Shown here piece by piece: positions 51,128-51,560 of a stretch of DNA of 51,560 nucleotides. The notes below the pieces were generated by a model that had not been told where the DNA came from, searched no databases, and worked only from the letters and a program-made list of their open reading frames with translations. The stretch comes from an uncultured Bacteroidales bacterium (GTDB lineage: Bacteria; Bacteroidota; Bacteroidia; Bacteroidales; GWA2-32-17). The stretch is from contig CALGPK010000070.1 in NCBI GenBank assembly GCA_937960415.1, positions 1 to 51,560 on the forward strand, read 5' to 3'. The position numbers were made by a program, and so were the translations under genes. Position 1 is the stretch's first letter; each line of letters starts with the position of its first letter.

Positions 51128-51415
51128 ACGATATGGTATGTAATTATATTTCAATAGGTTATTTTATTAAAAAAGGGATTTCATTTAATTTTAAACTGGT
51201 TTTGCTTAATATACTCTTTTTTAGAATATGTTGAACCATGGAGTACGATAAGTAGCTTGACTTTATTCCCAAATAGCTTCTCAACTATTTGAACGGCTTT
51301 TTTGGGCGAATTCGGCGATGTTTTTACTCTTACAAACATGAGGCTAAGATCATTCAATTTATCTTAATTAAAACATATTTATTCAAAAAGTTATTAACAG
51401 ATACCGTTAATTAGA
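51128..51415 (-). mobile_element. IS1634-family remnant inserted in the repeat, flanked by CACTAC
   Basis: The insertion is bounded by CACTAC at 51122-51127 and CACTAC at 51416-51421, a 6-base duplication that fits the 5-6 base duplications of the IS1634 family. Ends are imperfectly inverted: GGTATGTAATTATA near 51134 matches GGTATCTGTTAATA on the minus strand near 51405. It contains the truncated transposase frame 51181-51339. At 288 bp it is far shorter than a full element, so it is an internal deletion derivative that cannot move on its own. Confidence 0.65.
51181..51339 (-). pseudogene. Truncated IS1634-type transposase N-terminus
   Basis: The minus-strand frame from ATG at 51337-51339 to the stop at 51181-51183 encodes 52 residues beginning MFVRVKTSPNSPKKAVQIVE. 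This is the typical N-terminus of IS1634-type (IS4 superfamily) transposases. The following VKLLIVLHGSTYSKKEYIKQ aligns with the usual IVRHVG...DEE segment of such proteins. The remaining ~450 residues, including the DDE catalytic domain, are absent. It is too short for most gene callers and is missed if only complete proteins are considered. Confidence 0.65.
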
Positions 51416-51560
51416 CACTACAAAACAGTTTTTAAAACCAGAAAAACATAAATTGATGTATGTCAATTTGTTAAATTTTTCAAAAACCGAAATTTTTAAA
51501 AAAATGACGAAGTCTGGAGGCTTTAAACAGCCTCAATAACTGCATTGCGGTCTATTTTCT

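Larger units (their letters stand above)
51061..51513. repeat. Third copy of the 158-bp inverted-ended element, inverted and interrupted
   Basis: ACTTCGTTACTTTTT at 51061-51075 and AAAAAATGACGAAGT at 51499-51513 are the element's inverted ends (two mismatches to each other's complement). 51061-51127 and 51422-51513 together are the reverse complement of the 190-347 copy, about 159 bp. The 294 bases between (51128-51421) are an insertion. The orientation is opposite to the copies at the left end of the window. Confidence 0.8.

Noticed and set aside
51517-51534. GAGGCT/AGCCTC hairpin near the right edge
   Set aside because: 6-bp stem without an adjacent T-run, and the gene it might terminate is outside the window.
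51523-51560. Possible C-terminus of a minus-strand gene entering from the right (ends ...RNAVIEAV)
   Set aside because: Only about 12 codons, and another frame is equally open. Not enough sequence to support a partial gene.
1-51560. CRISPR array, tRNA, rRNA or replication origin
   Set aside because: No regular spaced direct repeats, tRNA-like cloverleaf, rRNA-like block or DnaA-box cluster was seen on reading both strands; a covariance-model scan would be needed to exclude small RNAs.

Overview
The window looks like chromosomal backbone of a member of the Bacteroidota, probably a Bacteroidales-like, AT-rich environmental lineage. The evidence is threefold. Many genes have an upstream TAnnTTTG element, in the best cases with TTTG 19-21 bases further upstream, which is the -7/-33 promoter type of this phylum. 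Shine-Dalgarno sequences are nearly absent. Typical families are present: S46 dipeptidyl-peptidase, M64 peptidase, DUF5686 and DUF4476 proteins, Bacteroides-type glutamate dehydrogenase, and a GH57-glycosyltransferase-debranching enzyme operon. No tRNA, rRNA or CRISPR array was recognised.

Layout. 1-358 is a repeat cluster. 359-5067 (minus) is a glycogen/alpha-glucan operon. 5157-8946 (minus) carries a small secreted protein, ApbE, a GlmM-type phosphohexomutase and a GH73/LysM murein hydrolase. gcvH and gdhA follow (minus), with a divergent GAF-Crp-type regulator (plus). 12391-14132 is the most accessory-looking stretch: an orphan nuclease-like gene with an Asn-Leu repeat and a strong Shine-Dalgarno, next to a dispersed repeat. 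14133-18071 (minus) holds two secreted peptidases and a small PH-like protein. 18165-20390 (plus) is a thioredoxin-like / membrane protein / MORN-like lipoprotein / phosphodiester glycosidase set. 20393-26866 (minus) runs cyclophilin-pheS-glyS and then, overlapping, a DUF115-like protein, pseB and pseC. 27014-30353 (plus) has an rRNA pseudouridine synthase and a DUF5686 outer-membrane protein. 30702-34441 (plus) has rmuC and a TPR-SpoIIE phosphatase. 34446-40217 (minus) is the complete six-gene Na+-NQR operon, nqrABCDEF. glyA (plus) follows, then a UDP-sugar epimerase, infB, nusA and rimP (minus). Finally there is a three-gene secreted LPP20/FlgT-like/DUF4476 cluster (minus, 47560-50834) and a second repeat cluster at the right end.

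Functional links. The ApbE lipoprotein at 5597-6604 is the flavin transferase that the NqrB and NqrC subunits of the 34-40 kb operon need. PseB, PseC and the DUF115-like protein point to pseudaminic-acid-type surface glycosylation, although the rest of that pathway is not here. rimP-nusA-infB is the conserved transcription/translation block, and its leader contains an intrinsic-terminator hairpin downstream of a promoter-like element.

Most unusual items. A 158-159 bp element with 15-bp inverted ends occurs at both edges of the window, in opposite orientation. The right copy is interrupted by a 288-bp fragment of an IS1634-type insertion sequence flanked by a CACTAC duplication. Two convergent gene pairs share hairpins that contain both stop codons. 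The LPP20/FlgT-like/DUF4476 cluster is the best candidate for a poorly described envelope system.
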